Positions 1 through 7,167 of a stretch of DNA of 22,406 bases are shown piece by piece. A model generated the notes under the pieces. That model did not search any database. It worked only from the letters and a program-made list of their open reading frames with translations, and had not been told where the DNA came from. The stretch's first letter is position 1, and each line of letters opens with the position of its first letter. The translations under genes were made by a program, and so were the position numbers. Location of the stretch: positions 1 through 22,406 of IMG/VR virus record IMGVR_UViG_3300037149_000078; one strand, 5' to 3'. This DNA is from a virus.

Positions 1-579
1 GTTGCCGACGCCGGTGTACGTGCTCTGCATCAGCTGGGCCAAGAGATTGTTGTTTCCAGTCAGTGCGCTCGCTTCTCCGCCCAGCACTCCCGCCATGCCG
101 CCCGCCGACGAATTGGCTAGGTTGCCGTAGGAGTTGAGCGCGCCTTGGGCGTTCGACACGGCGCCCTGATAGGTGTTCTGCGCCAATCCCGTATCGTAAT
201 TGGAGAGCGCAGTGAGCTGGTTGCCAGAATTGAGAGTGCCATTGGCCGCAGCGGCGGCATTAATCGCATTGTTTCCTTGGCCAAGCGTGAACTGATAGCC
301 AGGCGTCGTCTGGAGGGCCGCGAGAGCGGACTGATCCCCCGCCGCGCCGTTCATGCCCAGCAGGTTGCCGAGCTGGTTGCTCGACCCCGTGAGCCCCGCT
401 GACGCGGTGTTGAAGTTCGACTGGTAGGGCTGAAGCGCCTGCCCGCCATACTGGGTGATAATGCCCGGATTCGCGTTCAGATACGGGGTCGCGGTATTCA
501 GGCCCGCCATCAGGCCGGCTTCTTGCGCCGTCGCTGCGCTCTGCGCCCCGCCGCCAGCGATATCCGATAGCCACGACAT
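1..579 (-). CDS. DNA ejection / transfer protein (P22 gp7-like), partial
   Basis: This reading frame starts at an ATG that overlaps the preceding gene's stop by one base (TGATG) and stays open to the left edge, so at least 193 residues are visible and the C-terminus is missing. It begins MSWLSDIAGGG and is rich in Gly, Ala, Asn and Gln. It contains GYQFTLGQG followed by an NAINAAAAANG-type stretch and LNSGNQLTAL. That pattern, as I recall it, is typical of internal virion or DNA-transfer proteins of short-tailed phages, which leave the head with the DNA and help it cross the cell envelope. Its place after the gp4-like and gp10-like genes matches the P22 order. Family assignment is from memory of the motif; exact gp7 orthology is inference. 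Confidence 0.72.
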   Translation of the reverse strand, partial: MSWLSDIAGGGAQSAATAQEAGLMAGLNTATPYLNANPGIITQYGGQALQPYQSNFNTASAGLTGSSNQLGNLLGMNGAAGDQSALAALQTTPGYQFTLGQGNNAINAAAAANGTLNSGNQLTALSNYDTGLAQNTYQGAVSNAQGALNSYGNLANSSAGGMAGVLGGEASALTGNNNLLAQLMQSTYTGVGN

Positions 580-797
580 CAGGTGAGCCTTATTCTGACC
601 GCGCCGCTGGACTGGTAGAGGCCATTGATCGGGACGCCCGCCTTCTCCGCGGCTGTGTCGTTTGCCGCGCTGACAAGCGGGCCGATGTTGTTCGCGGCGA
701 TCGCCGTCATGAACTGAAAGAACGCCTGCGTCGGGCGTCCCTGATTCTCAATCCACGGGATCGACACTTGCGGGAGAGGGGCTAGTTTCGCTGCCAT
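579..797 (-). CDS. small conserved phage tail-region protein
   Basis: A 72-residue protein with no membrane segment. Its features are an IPWIENQGRPTQAFFQFM segment near the N-terminus and an ending AGVPINGLYQSSGAVRIRLT-like strand region. Small proteins with RPTQAFFQF and GLY...VRIRL are common in alphaproteobacterial phage tail clusters (recalled), with unknown role. The gene overlaps the ejection-protein start by one base and so is translationally coupled to it. It is divided from the upstream gp10-like gene by the antisense alpha-CTD-like gene, so its mRNA must read through that gene. The divergent starts are only 21 bases apart. Confidence 0.7.
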   Translation of the reverse strand: MAAKLAPLPQVSIPWIENQGRPTQAFFQFMTAIAANNIGPLVSAANDTAAEKAGVPINGLYQSSGAVRIRLT

Positions 798-811
798 GAA
801 TCGCCTATACT
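783..811 (+). promoter_or_regulatory. candidate leaderless promoter for the alpha-CTD-like gene
   Basis: A good -10 hexamer, TATACT (806-811), ends exactly seven bases before the ATG at 819, so transcription would begin at or next to the start codon. No Shine-Dalgarno sequence precedes the ATG. A poor -35 candidate, TAGTTT (783-788), lies 17 bases upstream. The same seven-base spacing occurs at the Cro-like gene. The promoter overlaps the start of the minus-strand gene at 797. Confidence 0.5.
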
Positions 812-818
812 GTCGCCC

Positions 819-1121
819 ATGCGAGACATTCCCGAAGCCATCCTATCCGCCATGACGGACGACGACCTGATAGCCATGATCGCCTCTCTTCAGAGAGAGC
901 TTACTAAGCGCGCTTACTCGGTCGAAGAAATCGAAAGATCTGTCTCGCTATCCAATAGAACGATCAACGCGCTTAAGAAGTATGGGCACGTCAAATTCCA
1001 TACTGTCGCGGACGTGTTGGCCGCCGGAAAGTCCGAGCTAAGACGGATTCCTGGGCTCGGTAAAATCGGTATCAAAGAAATCGAAGACGAGTTGGCCAAG
1101 TTAGGCGCGCAACTAAAATAG
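819..1121 (+). CDS. stand-alone RNA polymerase alpha C-terminal-domain-like protein (antisense moron)
   Basis: A 100-residue protein on the strand opposite to all surrounding late genes. Residues about 41-100 match the RpoA C-terminal domain fold: LSNRTINALKK, then a middle helix, then RRIPGLGKIGIKEIEDELAKLG. Compared with E. coli alpha (from memory), Arg265, Asn268, Gly296 and Glu302 are kept as R47, N50, G81 and E87, while Lys298 and Ser299 are replaced by I83 and G84. The alpha assembly domain is absent. Residues 1-40 look helical. It could bind promoter DNA, sigma or activators in place of host alpha; that is inference. One row inside it (901-960) is about 43% GC, against about 63% in a neighbouring row, which suits a recently acquired moron. 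An alternative is another helix-hairpin-helix DNA-binding protein. Confidence 0.82.
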   Translation: MRDIPEAILSAMTDDDLIAMIASLQRELTKRAYSVEEIERSVSLSNRTINALKKYGHVKFHTVADVLAAGKSELRRIPGLGKIGIKEIEDELAKLGAQLK

Positions 1122-1124
1122 CGA

Positions 1125-1145
1125 GGCCTCAGACCCCCGGAGGCC
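1125..1145 (-). terminator. weak hairpin at the gp10-like / alpha-CTD junction
   Basis: Perfect 6-bp arms GGCCTC and GAGGCC enclose nine bases. They lie between the converging ends of the gp10-like gene, whose stop lies inside, and the alpha-CTD-like gene. On the minus strand the stem is followed by TCGCTATTTTAG, a poor U-tract, so it may be an inefficient or bidirectional terminator. Confidence 0.35.
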
Positions 1146-3213
1146 GCATTTCGCTGTCCATCGTCCCGCCCATGAGGCTCACGAAGACAGCGTCCGTCAC
1201 GTCCAGCCGCCAGCGCACCCCTTGCGTCCCGCTGAAACCCTGATTGAGAACATAGACGCCGGTGCGCAGCGCGTTGCCTTGCGAGCCAAGAGGCCTCAAA
1301 AGGGGGTTTCCCCAATTCAGGCCGCCGTCCTTGCTCATCGAAACCGCGACGGTCGGATTCTGCTGGTTGGGCGTCGTCGTTAGGTCCGTCACGATCCCGC
1401 CGGACGTGTAGGCGTTCACGAACATCGTCGCCTGAAGGTCGAGATGAGTCGCATCGACTACGGAGATCGTCCAGTTGCCGTTCGCCTCGACCGTTCCCGC
1501 AACTCCCGAGACATTGGCCACATCGCCGGAATTCATCCTCGCCGTCGATATGACCTCGAGTCGGACGACGCCGCCTATGCCTACCTGGGTTCCTATAACC
1601 GTCGTCGAGACGTTCCCGACCGCCTGGCCGACGCCGACGACAAAATCAAAATCAGCACGCGCGACGCGCTGCTGAGACGGGAATTTCTTCACTGGCGCGG
1701 ACTCGACCCGATAGAGCATGGGAGCGCCGTTCTCGGTCGGGTTCGTATCGTCCGGCCAAAGCAGATTGCCCGACTGCGCGTCGCCGACCAGCCATTTCCC
1801 GAAGGCGGGGTGTCCCCCGAGCGCGCGCCATGCGCCATACGCGCCAGCGGTGGTCAGCGACCATCTCTCCGTCCATTTCTGGGTTTGAAGATTGAACTCC
1901 CAAGTCCAATCCGGCGACGCCAAAACCCAGAATTTCTTTCCCGATACGATATAGACGCCGGCCCAGAGCATGTTGCCGGCGCGTATTTCGGCCTCAATCA
2001 AACGGTCCAGATCGGAGGTCGAGACCTTGATCTGCCCCAGTTGGCCCGCCGTCATCCAGTGGACGCCGAAATCCTGCGCGACCCATAGGAGTTCGGAAAA
2101 ACCCGTCTCCCACCCCGCAATGGCGGTCGCCTGCGCAAGCCCAAACTCGAGGACCGCCAAGCGAGAATAGGGGAAGTTCGGCGACGGGTTCGCCGCGTCC
2201 TGCCACACCTCGCAAGAGCCGGTCGTAAACGCGAGAAGCAGGCCGGAGAAAGCCACGCCCCTGAGAAGCTGAACGTCGGCCTTGGCCTGCACAGTGATAT
2301 AGGTCAGGGCGTTCATCGACAGGCTGTTGATGCCGGTCGCGTAAATCTGCCCGGACCCGATCGTGAAGAAGAAATAGCCGTCCTGAAAGCAGACCGAATT
2401 CGGCTCCGGAAGGATCGTGTCCGCCGTGTAGAGGGTCGGGACACCGCCGACGAAAGCGCCTACGGTTCCTGCGCCACCCGTCAGGTCTCCTGACGCTGGG
2501 ACGAACGTAACCGTTTCCGTCCCCGTCGTGACCGCCGCGATGACCGATGTCTGGTTTCCGATCGACCCCTGCTGGCTGATCGAAATGACCGCCCCGGCGA
2601 CCGTCGATGTGATGTTGTTCGCCGCGAGAGTTGCGTTGGCGTTGATCGCCGTGTTCAGCGAGGCCGCAACCGTCGACGCCGACTCGCTGGACCCAAGGGT
2701 GTGACTGACCGAAACCGGGAACGGAGGAGAAAGATAAGGGTTGAGAAAATCCAGCGTGACAATATCGCCGGAATTGAAGGCAGAGCCGCCGATCGTCGCT
2801 GTAGCGGTCGCCGCCGTAACAGGCGCGCTCCCCAGAACATAAGCGCCATTGTCAAGATCGACTGCCACAACATCGGGGACCGGAGACGCTTGGTTTTGCG
2901 CGATGGAGACCGGCTTCGTTCCGGGGAACGGCCCAATGGACGTCACGTCTCCCGAAGAATCAACGGTCGACGCGTCGTTTGACCAGCACTCGTAGGCGAG
3001 GTTCTTGACCGTCAGGCCGCCGCGATAGCCACTGTTCGTGGTAGCCGCATGTTGCGACAGGCCCGCCGAACGGATGGTCTTGAACTTGCGGGCGCGGTCG
3101 TCTCCAAGCTGCTCGACATAGGAGTTGATCAGCCTGCCCTCGCTCTCTTGAGGGTTTTGGCCTGGGAAGGTGGAAAGGGGAAACGGAATGTCGACTGGCG
3201 GCTGGACGGCCAT
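1129..3213 (-). CDS. P22 gp10-like tail hub / packaged-DNA stabilization protein with two inserted domains
   Basis: A 694-residue protein. The N-terminus has GRLINSYVEQLGDDRA and later an AGL element, the opening typical of the P22 gp10 family, which with gp4 plugs the portal after packaging and carries the tail. P22 gp10 is about 470 residues; the excess sits largely in two beta-rich insertions. Residues about 135-250 are Thr/Ala/Ser-rich, including AAVTTGTETVTFVPASG. Residues about 535-612 include GTVEANGNWTISVVDATHLDL and FVNAYTSGG, a module recurring in phage virion proteins (recalled). Between them is the conserved body, including SCEVWQDAANPSPNFPYSR. The start overlaps the gp4-like stop by one base. 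The insertions may be exposed decorations. Confidence 0.8.
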   Translation of the reverse strand: MAVQPPVDIPFPLSTFPGQNPQESEGRLINSYVEQLGDDRARKFKTIRSAGLSQHAATTNSGYRGGLTVKNLAYECWSNDASTVDSSGDVTSIGPFPGTKPVSIAQNQASPVPDVVAVDLDNGAYVLGSAPVTAATATATIGGSAFNSGDIVTLDFLNPYLSPPFPVSVSHTLGSSESASTVAASLNTAINANATLAANNITSTVAGAVISISQQGSIGNQTSVIAAVTTGTETVTFVPASGDLTGGAGTVGAFVGGVPTLYTADTILPEPNSVCFQDGYFFFTIGSGQIYATGINSLSMNALTYITVQAKADVQLLRGVAFSGLLLAFTTGSCEVWQDAANPSPNFPYSRLAVLEFGLAQATAIAGWETGFSELLWVAQDFGVHWMTAGQLGQIKVSTSDLDRLIEAEIRAGNMLWAGVYIVSGKKFWVLASPDWTWEFNLQTQKWTERWSLTTAGAYGAWRALGGHPAFGKWLVGDAQSGNLLWPDDTNPTENGAPMLYRVESAPVKKFPSQQRVARADFDFVVGVGQAVGNVSTTVIGTQVGIGGVVRLEVISTARMNSGDVANVSGVAGTVEANGNWTISVVDATHLDLQATMFVNAYTSGGIVTDLTTTPNQQNPTVAVSMSKDGGLNWGNPLLRPLGSQGNALRTGVYVLNQGFSGTQGVRWRLDVTDAVFVSLMGGTMDSEMRPPGV

Positions 3214-3602
3214 CAGAAGCTCTCTGTCCTCTGTGGTTCACCGGTAGGACGCCCGCGAAGCATGATCTTTAGGCTTTGCGCGGCATTGCCTGAGCCTGGC
3301 GGGACGCCTAGCCCAAGCTGGATGAACTCCGGGCCGGCGCCGAACTTCTGCGCGCACTCTCCTGCGACGATCGCGGCGAGATCAATGAACCACTCGCCGG
3401 GGATATTGTTTGGGTCCGGCGCGTAAACGATTTCGAGCGCGGCGAGCTTGCGGAAGATCGCATCAAGCCGAACCTCGACGTACGAGAAGTCCTCCGGCGC
3501 AACCGTCTGCCCAGCCGCGAGAACGCCGAGGTTCGCCAGCGCCTCGAGAATGAGATCGCTGTACGTGAGAAACGGTTGAGAGGGCAGAGGCGCTGCAGGC
3601 AT
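3213..3602 (-). CDS. P22 gp4-like tail accessory / head completion factor
   Basis: A 129-residue mainly helical protein with the layout of the gp4 family: a helix LILEALANLGVLAAG, then a PEDFSYVEVRLDAIFRKLAAL helix, then a WFIDLAAIVAGECAQKFG stretch. In P22, gp4 binds the portal after DNA packaging and forms the platform for gp10. It lies immediately before the gp10-like gene, as in P22. One-base overlaps with both neighbours indicate tight translational coupling. P22 gp4 is somewhat longer, about 165 residues. The call rests on helix pattern and synteny, not on a diagnostic catalytic motif. Confidence 0.7.
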   Translation of the reverse strand: MPAAPLPSQPFLTYSDLILEALANLGVLAAGQTVAPEDFSYVEVRLDAIFRKLAALEIVYAPDPNNIPGEWFIDLAAIVAGECAQKFGAGPEFIQLGLGVPPGSGNAAQSLKIMLRGRPTGEPQRTESF

Positions 3603-4102
3603 CAGCTACGCCAGGGGAGGTCCAAAACGCCATGCTTGACGAAGACGCCCGCGACGTCGTTTTCGCTCATGCCAGCCTCAACGCGCATTTGCTTAAGCTT
3701 CGGCTCGACGAGCGTTCCGAGGAACGAGATATCGTCCTGCCCGACCTCGCATCTCTCCCGCAGAGACCGATCGGCTGACCAAGCGACGGCGATATCGTCA
3801 ATCGAATGAACTCGTTCCATCCAATCGACGACATGCGCTCGATACTCCATCGCATTTTTCGGTAGCTCGCGCGGGCCGGCGCCCTCGGGCGCGCCCTCGC
3901 CAACGTGGAAGAACCTGTTCCCGCGCGCCGCATCGACATGCGCGGCGTTCGTCACGCGAATGGGCACGTTCGCCTTGAACTCGACGCCGCGCCATTTTGC
4001 AGTCGGCGGGTCTCCCGGGCCGGGAGTGTACGTCACCATCTCGCCCTTTTCCTTGGCGGGGGCGGGAGGCTTCGGCGAAGGCGAGGCATTGGCGTCGGCC
4101 AT
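3602..4102 (-). CDS. putative virion-associated protein of unknown function
   Basis: A 166-residue protein from the ATG at 4102, chosen because GAGGAGAAG lies four bases upstream; longer frames lack such a site and read low-complexity Arg/Ser. Residues 1-20 are a Pro/Ala/Lys-rich tail. A VTYTPGPGDPP segment with a KWRGVEFKANVPIRV strand pair follows, then RGNRFFHVG. The C-terminal half is charged and helical. Short VTYTPGxGDP domains occur in several phage head-gene clusters (recalled). Its place between capsid and gp4-like genes suggests a head decoration or joining role. No enzyme motif is visible. Confidence 0.6.
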   Translation of the reverse strand: MADANASPSPKPPAPAKEKGEMVTYTPGPGDPPTAKWRGVEFKANVPIRVTNAAHVDAARGNRFFHVGEGAPEGAGPRELPKNAMEYRAHVVDWMERVHSIDDIAVAWSADRSLRERCEVGQDDISFLGTLVEPKLKQMRVEAGMSENDVAGVFVKHGVLDLPWRS

Positions 4103-4121
4103 GGAACTTCTCCTCGATCCG

Positions 4122-4151
4122 AGGGGTGTCGAGCCTAGCCTCGACACCCCT
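4122..4151 (-). other. 12-bp perfect stem-loop between two head genes
   Basis: Arms at 4122-4133 and 4140-4151 (AGGGGTGTCGAG and its exact complement) enclose six bases. The element lies between the stop of the 177-residue gene and the ribosome binding site of the 166-residue gene. The minus-strand transcript has no U-tract after it, so it is more likely an mRNA stabilizing or processing element than an intrinsic terminator. The plus strand does continue TATTTG. Confidence 0.6.
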
Positions 4152-4160
4152 ATTTGACGA

Positions 4161-4694
4161 TCACTTGTCGTTGTTCTTCGCGAACGTGATGACGACCGTA
4201 ACCACGCCGGTCGTCGCCGCGGTTCCGGTTTGCGCATATTTGAAGTAGACCGGAACGGAGCCGTTGATCGCCGTCTGCTTCGCGGTATTGCCTGTCACGG
4301 CCGTTCCGAGGCCCGCCGCCGACGTGGCGTGCGTGATGCCGGTCGACGTGATCGAGGTCGCCGCAAGGAAGTCAGTCCCCGCCGCCGTGGCGCCGATCTG
4401 CAACGTGTTCGACGACGTGGCGTTGAAGGCTGTCGTGACGTCGAGGTCGACCGTGAGGATGTAGGCGCTGGACGGGAGCGTGAACGCCCACACGCCCGTT
4501 CCGATGCTGTTGTCATTGAAGTTGATCGTCGCCCGAAGGTAGCAGACGTTCTGCCCGGACTGGCAAGAGCGCTCGGGAATGATCTTGGTTCCGGCGATGA
4601 CGCCGGGATCGGTGTAGAGCGCGAGCGACGGTACGACCGCCGCGAGCGCAATTGCGGACGCGAGAAGCGCCGCCTTGATGCGGTTGAGGACCAT
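4161..4694 (-). CDS. signal-peptide-bearing protein next to the major capsid gene
   Basis: A 177-residue protein. The ATG at 4694 is chosen because AGAAGG stands about ten bases upstream and the N-terminus then forms a classic Sec signal: MVLNRIK, a hydrophobic run LLASAIALAAVV, and a likely cleavage site after PSLA (about residue 25). The rest is Thr/Ala/Gly-rich beta-type sequence with two nearby cysteines (C44, C51) that could form a disulfide outside the cytoplasm. It follows the capsid gene across a terminator-like hairpin. Capsid decoration proteins normally lack signal peptides, so its site of action is unclear; an exported moron is the alternative. No family recognised. Confidence 0.62.
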   Translation of the reverse strand: MVLNRIKAALLASAIALAAVVPSLALYTDPGVIAGTKIIPERSCQSGQNVCYLRATINFNDNSIGTGVWAFTLPSSAYILTVDLDVTTAFNATSSNTLQIGATAAGTDFLAATSITSTGITHATSAAGLGTAVTGNTAKQTAINGSVPVYFKYAQTGTAATTGVVTVVITFAKNNDK

Positions 4695-4717
4695 GGAGGG
4701 AAGCCTTCTGAGGGAGG

Positions 4718-4746
4718 AAAGAGAAAGGCGGCGCCGAAGCGCCGCC
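4718..4746 (-). terminator. intrinsic terminator-like hairpin after the major capsid gene
   Basis: On the minus strand an 8-bp perfect stem (arms 4739-4746 and 4727-4734) with a TTCG tetraloop is followed by TTTCTCTTT. It lies ten bases past the capsid stop. This is the best intrinsic terminator in the window, though the interrupted U-tract suggests partial read-through to the downstream head and tail genes. Confidence 0.7.
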
Positions 4747-4755
4747 GTCAGTTCA

Positions 4756-5919
4756 TCATGCGTCAGGAATTGCACTGAAAAAACCTGTACCAATTCCCCA
4801 TTCCTTGAAGTTGCCCGCAGGGGTCAGCTTCGCCAGCTTGCCGATGCCGTAGGCCATCTTGATGCCGGCGCCGCGCAGATACTGGTAGTCGTCCTCCTTG
4901 CGGAAAGTCGGCGTGGGCATCTTGCCCCAGCACCAGGCTTGCGCCTGCTGACCGCACATGAAGGCCGGCGCGACCTGAATCCCGCTCGCGCCCGCCGTTT
5001 GATAGGTGACCGGCAGACGGAGCGAGAGTTCCGGAATTTCCCGGATGATCACGCCGTTGTAGAGCAAGTCGCCGTCGACGAAGATCGGGTTCTTCAGGTA
5101 CCCCTGCTGCTCACGAGCGCGGGAGTTCTGATTCGCCGTCTTGATGTCGGCATCGTTTGCCGCGTCGCGGAACTGCTCCTGGCCGACGAACAACACAAAC
5201 CATTCCGTCCCGTTGTCCTTCAACTTGAAGGGCCGGATGCGCGGATTGGCCTTCTTGATCCGGCGCTTCATCGTCATGATGAGCGCGCCGGAGAGGGTCA
5301 TCACGTTCGTGATGTTCGCCATCGTCGAGGCGAAGTTTCCGGCCACGAGGTTCGCCGTGTTCGAGCTGCCGATCTGGATTCGGTCGGTCTGGTCGGTGAT
5401 CCAAGTGTTGCGCTGCGCTGCGGTCGCGGCGTCGAATAGGAGGCCGTTGACCCGCTGGCCGTTGTTCGATCCAAGCCCCGCCGGGGAAGATTGAGACGGC
5501 AGAGCATAGAAGGCGTCGCAGATTTCGTCGCGCTGAAGCTCCTTGCCCCAATCGACGAGCATGGGCTTCGCCTCGGAGAAGAGATCGATCGACGACTTCT
5601 GCTCTTCGGCATTGTTGATGACGACGGCGTTGCGCGCCCAATCGATCCAAAGCCGCATGCCATAGTTGTCGAGCGCTTCTTCATTGCCGATCAGCGTCCC
5701 GGAGGCGATAGCGGTCGCCTGAAGGCGGGCCATCAGCGGGACGTTGATCTGCTCGCCGCCCTGCTTCCCGCCCTTGTCGAGATCGGGAATGACGCGGATG
5801 ATCGAATTGATGTCCGTCCCCATGTAGGGGGAGAACAGGTTCTCACGCACGTATTCGCGGAAGATTTCCTTTCGGAAGACGATGAGTTTGTTGTTGACTT
5901 GGGTTACGGTCGCGGCCAT
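4756..5919 (-). CDS. major capsid protein, N4-gp56 / DUF4043-like family
   Basis: A 387-residue protein, a usual length for the family. The N-terminal pattern is diagnostic as I recall it: FRKEIFREYVRENLFSPYMG, then DLDKGGKQGGEQINVPLMAR, then a GNEEALDNYGMRLWIDWARN block and AKPMLVDWGKELQRDEI. These correspond to the N-arm and the start of the HK97-like fold. It would form the icosahedral shell on the scaffold encoded just upstream. AAAGGAG lies seven bases before the ATG, one of the strongest ribosome binding sites here, as expected for the most abundant virion protein. Stem-loops flank the gene on both sides. Confidence 0.85.
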   Translation of the reverse strand: MAATVTQVNNKLIVFRKEIFREYVRENLFSPYMGTDINSIIRVIPDLDKGGKQGGEQINVPLMARLQATAIASGTLIGNEEALDNYGMRLWIDWARNAVVINNAEEQKSSIDLFSEAKPMLVDWGKELQRDEICDAFYALPSQSSPAGLGSNNGQRVNGLLFDAATAAQRNTWITDQTDRIQIGSSNTANLVAGNFASTMANITNVMTLSGALIMTMKRRIKKANPRIRPFKLKDNGTEWFVLFVGQEQFRDAANDADIKTANQNSRAREQQGYLKNPIFVDGDLLYNGVIIREIPELSLRLPVTYQTAGASGIQVAPAFMCGQQAQAWCWGKMPTPTFRKEDDYQYLRGAGIKMAYGIGKLAKLTPAGNFKEWGIGTGFFSAIPDA

Positions 5920-5939
5920 AGCCCTGCTCCTTTCGGGTT

Positions 5940-5976
5940 GCCGCGGCCCCTAGTTCCTTAAGGGGAATCGCGCGGC
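5940..5976 (-). other. nested stem-loop between scaffold stop and capsid ribosome binding site
   Basis: Outer arms at 5940-5945 and 5971-5976 (GCCGCG / CGCGGC) enclose inner arms 5947-5951 and 5961-5965 (CCCCT / AGGGG). The structure begins at the base next to the scaffold stop and ends about 20 bases before the capsid ATG. There is no U-tract. A processing or stabilizing element that raises capsid over scaffold output is a reasonable inference. Confidence 0.55.
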
Positions 5977-7050
5977 TTAAGTTGACCAAGCCGAATTGAA
6001 CGTGGCGCTCTCTGAACCATCGAATATTTCGAGGTCATTCGGCGCGCGCTGATTGCTCCCCGGCGTTCTCGCAAGCGAGTTCGGGAGCTTCACAGCGGTT
6101 CGCGGTCGGCCCTGATCGCCGGTCATCGCGTCGCTCCGCAGCGAGGCGAGGAGTTCCTTGCGAAACTCCGGATCGGCCATCAGTTCTGTGCGGGTTTTTT
6201 CGGCGAGGCGGGCTTTGTAGCCGTCGAGGTCGTCACCGACCTCGCGGATCGCCTGGTTGCGCTTGTGCCACAACACGATCGCCTCGCCGGGATTCGGAGA
6301 GGCTTCGAGCCGTTGGATAAGCTGGACAGTTTCAGGGCTCTTCGGCAGGGTTTCGATCGCCTTCCATGCGTTCGAAAAGGCCTCGCCGTGACGGGCCCGA
6401 GCCGACTCGATGCTTGCATTGACCTCACGGTCGCGCATCTGCTTTTGGAAAGCGTCGAACTTTTCCGCCACCGATTTGTTGAGATGTTCGGCGAAAGCGT
6501 TGGGATCTTCGAAGAGGTCAGGGGCCTTGGGCTTGGCCGTGTCTTCCGGCTTCGGCGCCGGCTGGCGCTGTTGCAGCGCAAGCAAAGCGTCGAACTTGGC
6601 GTTGAGATCGGAGACCGCCTTTGCGTTGGCCGCCTTCTCAGCGTCGAGTTGAGCCTTGAGCGTATCGCGTTCGGCAATCGCCGCCCGCGCGCGCTCAGCC
6701 TCCTCGCGCAACCTTCCCGGGGGGATACGCCCTTGCGGTTCGGTCTTGTCCGGTTCGGCAGGCTTGTCCTTGGCTTCCGCTTCTGCTTTCGCCTTGGCCT
6801 CTACCGCGTCAGGATTCTCCGGCTCGTCCTTCGGATGAGCGTCGTCGTCCGTACCGTTATCGGGCTCGTCCGGTTCGTTCTCCTCGTCCTCCGGTTCGTG
6901 CTGACCCTCGAGCCCGTCGCCCATGGTCTCAAGACCACGATCGCCGGTTTCGTCGAGCGTCAGCTCTTCCTTGCCGAAGCCTTCCGCGAAGATTTCCTTA
7001 TCGGTCCCAATGATCGCATCCCGAAGGATGTCGTCCTCTGCTTCCGCCAT
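5977..7050 (-). CDS. capsid scaffolding protein
   Basis: A 357-residue, very acidic protein placed directly between the portal region and the major capsid gene, the standard scaffold position. Residues about 50-80 are nearly all Glu, Asp, Pro and Asn. Residues about 82-100 form an Ala/Lys/Glu repeat. Residues about 110-165 are predicted coiled coil (LREEAERARAAIAERDTLKA and similar). Helical segments follow, and the C-terminus is hydrophilic. Scaffolds diverge in sequence, so the call rests on composition, length and synteny. It would nucleate procapsid assembly and then leave. AGAGA stands about ten bases before the ATG. Confidence 0.8.
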   Translation of the reverse strand: MAEAEDDILRDAIIGTDKEIFAEGFGKEELTLDETGDRGLETMGDGLEGQHEPEDEENEPDEPDNGTDDDAHPKDEPENPDAVEAKAKAEAEAKDKPAEPDKTEPQGRIPPGRLREEAERARAAIAERDTLKAQLDAEKAANAKAVSDLNAKFDALLALQQRQPAPKPEDTAKPKAPDLFEDPNAFAEHLNKSVAEKFDAFQKQMRDREVNASIESARARHGEAFSNAWKAIETLPKSPETVQLIQRLEASPNPGEAIVLWHKRNQAIREVGDDLDGYKARLAEKTRTELMADPEFRKELLASLRSDAMTGDQGRPRTAVKLPNSLARTPGSNQRAPNDLEIFDGSESATFNSAWST

Positions 7051-7138
7051 TTTTCGGATTTCTCTCTATGTCGCTGAGACAGCGGCGAGCATTCACGCCT
7101 GCTCGAAGGGCGTTGCGCCATATCGCGGTCGCGTGCGG

Positions 7139-7156
7139 GCCTCGTATCGTCGAGGC
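7139..7156 (-). other. small hairpin just 3' of the tRNA-Gly
   Basis: Perfect 6-bp arms GCCTCG and CGAGGC flank six bases, beginning 11 bases past the encoded CCA. There is no U-tract. It may mark a tRNA 3' processing boundary; otherwise the stretch between tRNA and scaffold gene (7051-7167) looks empty. Confidence 0.35.
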
Positions 7157-7167
7157 GGACGAACTGT

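Noticed and set aside
1444-2088. 214-codon plus-strand frame opposite the gp10-like gene
   Set aside because: Arg-rich shadow composition without a binding site; the gp10-like frame explains the sequence.
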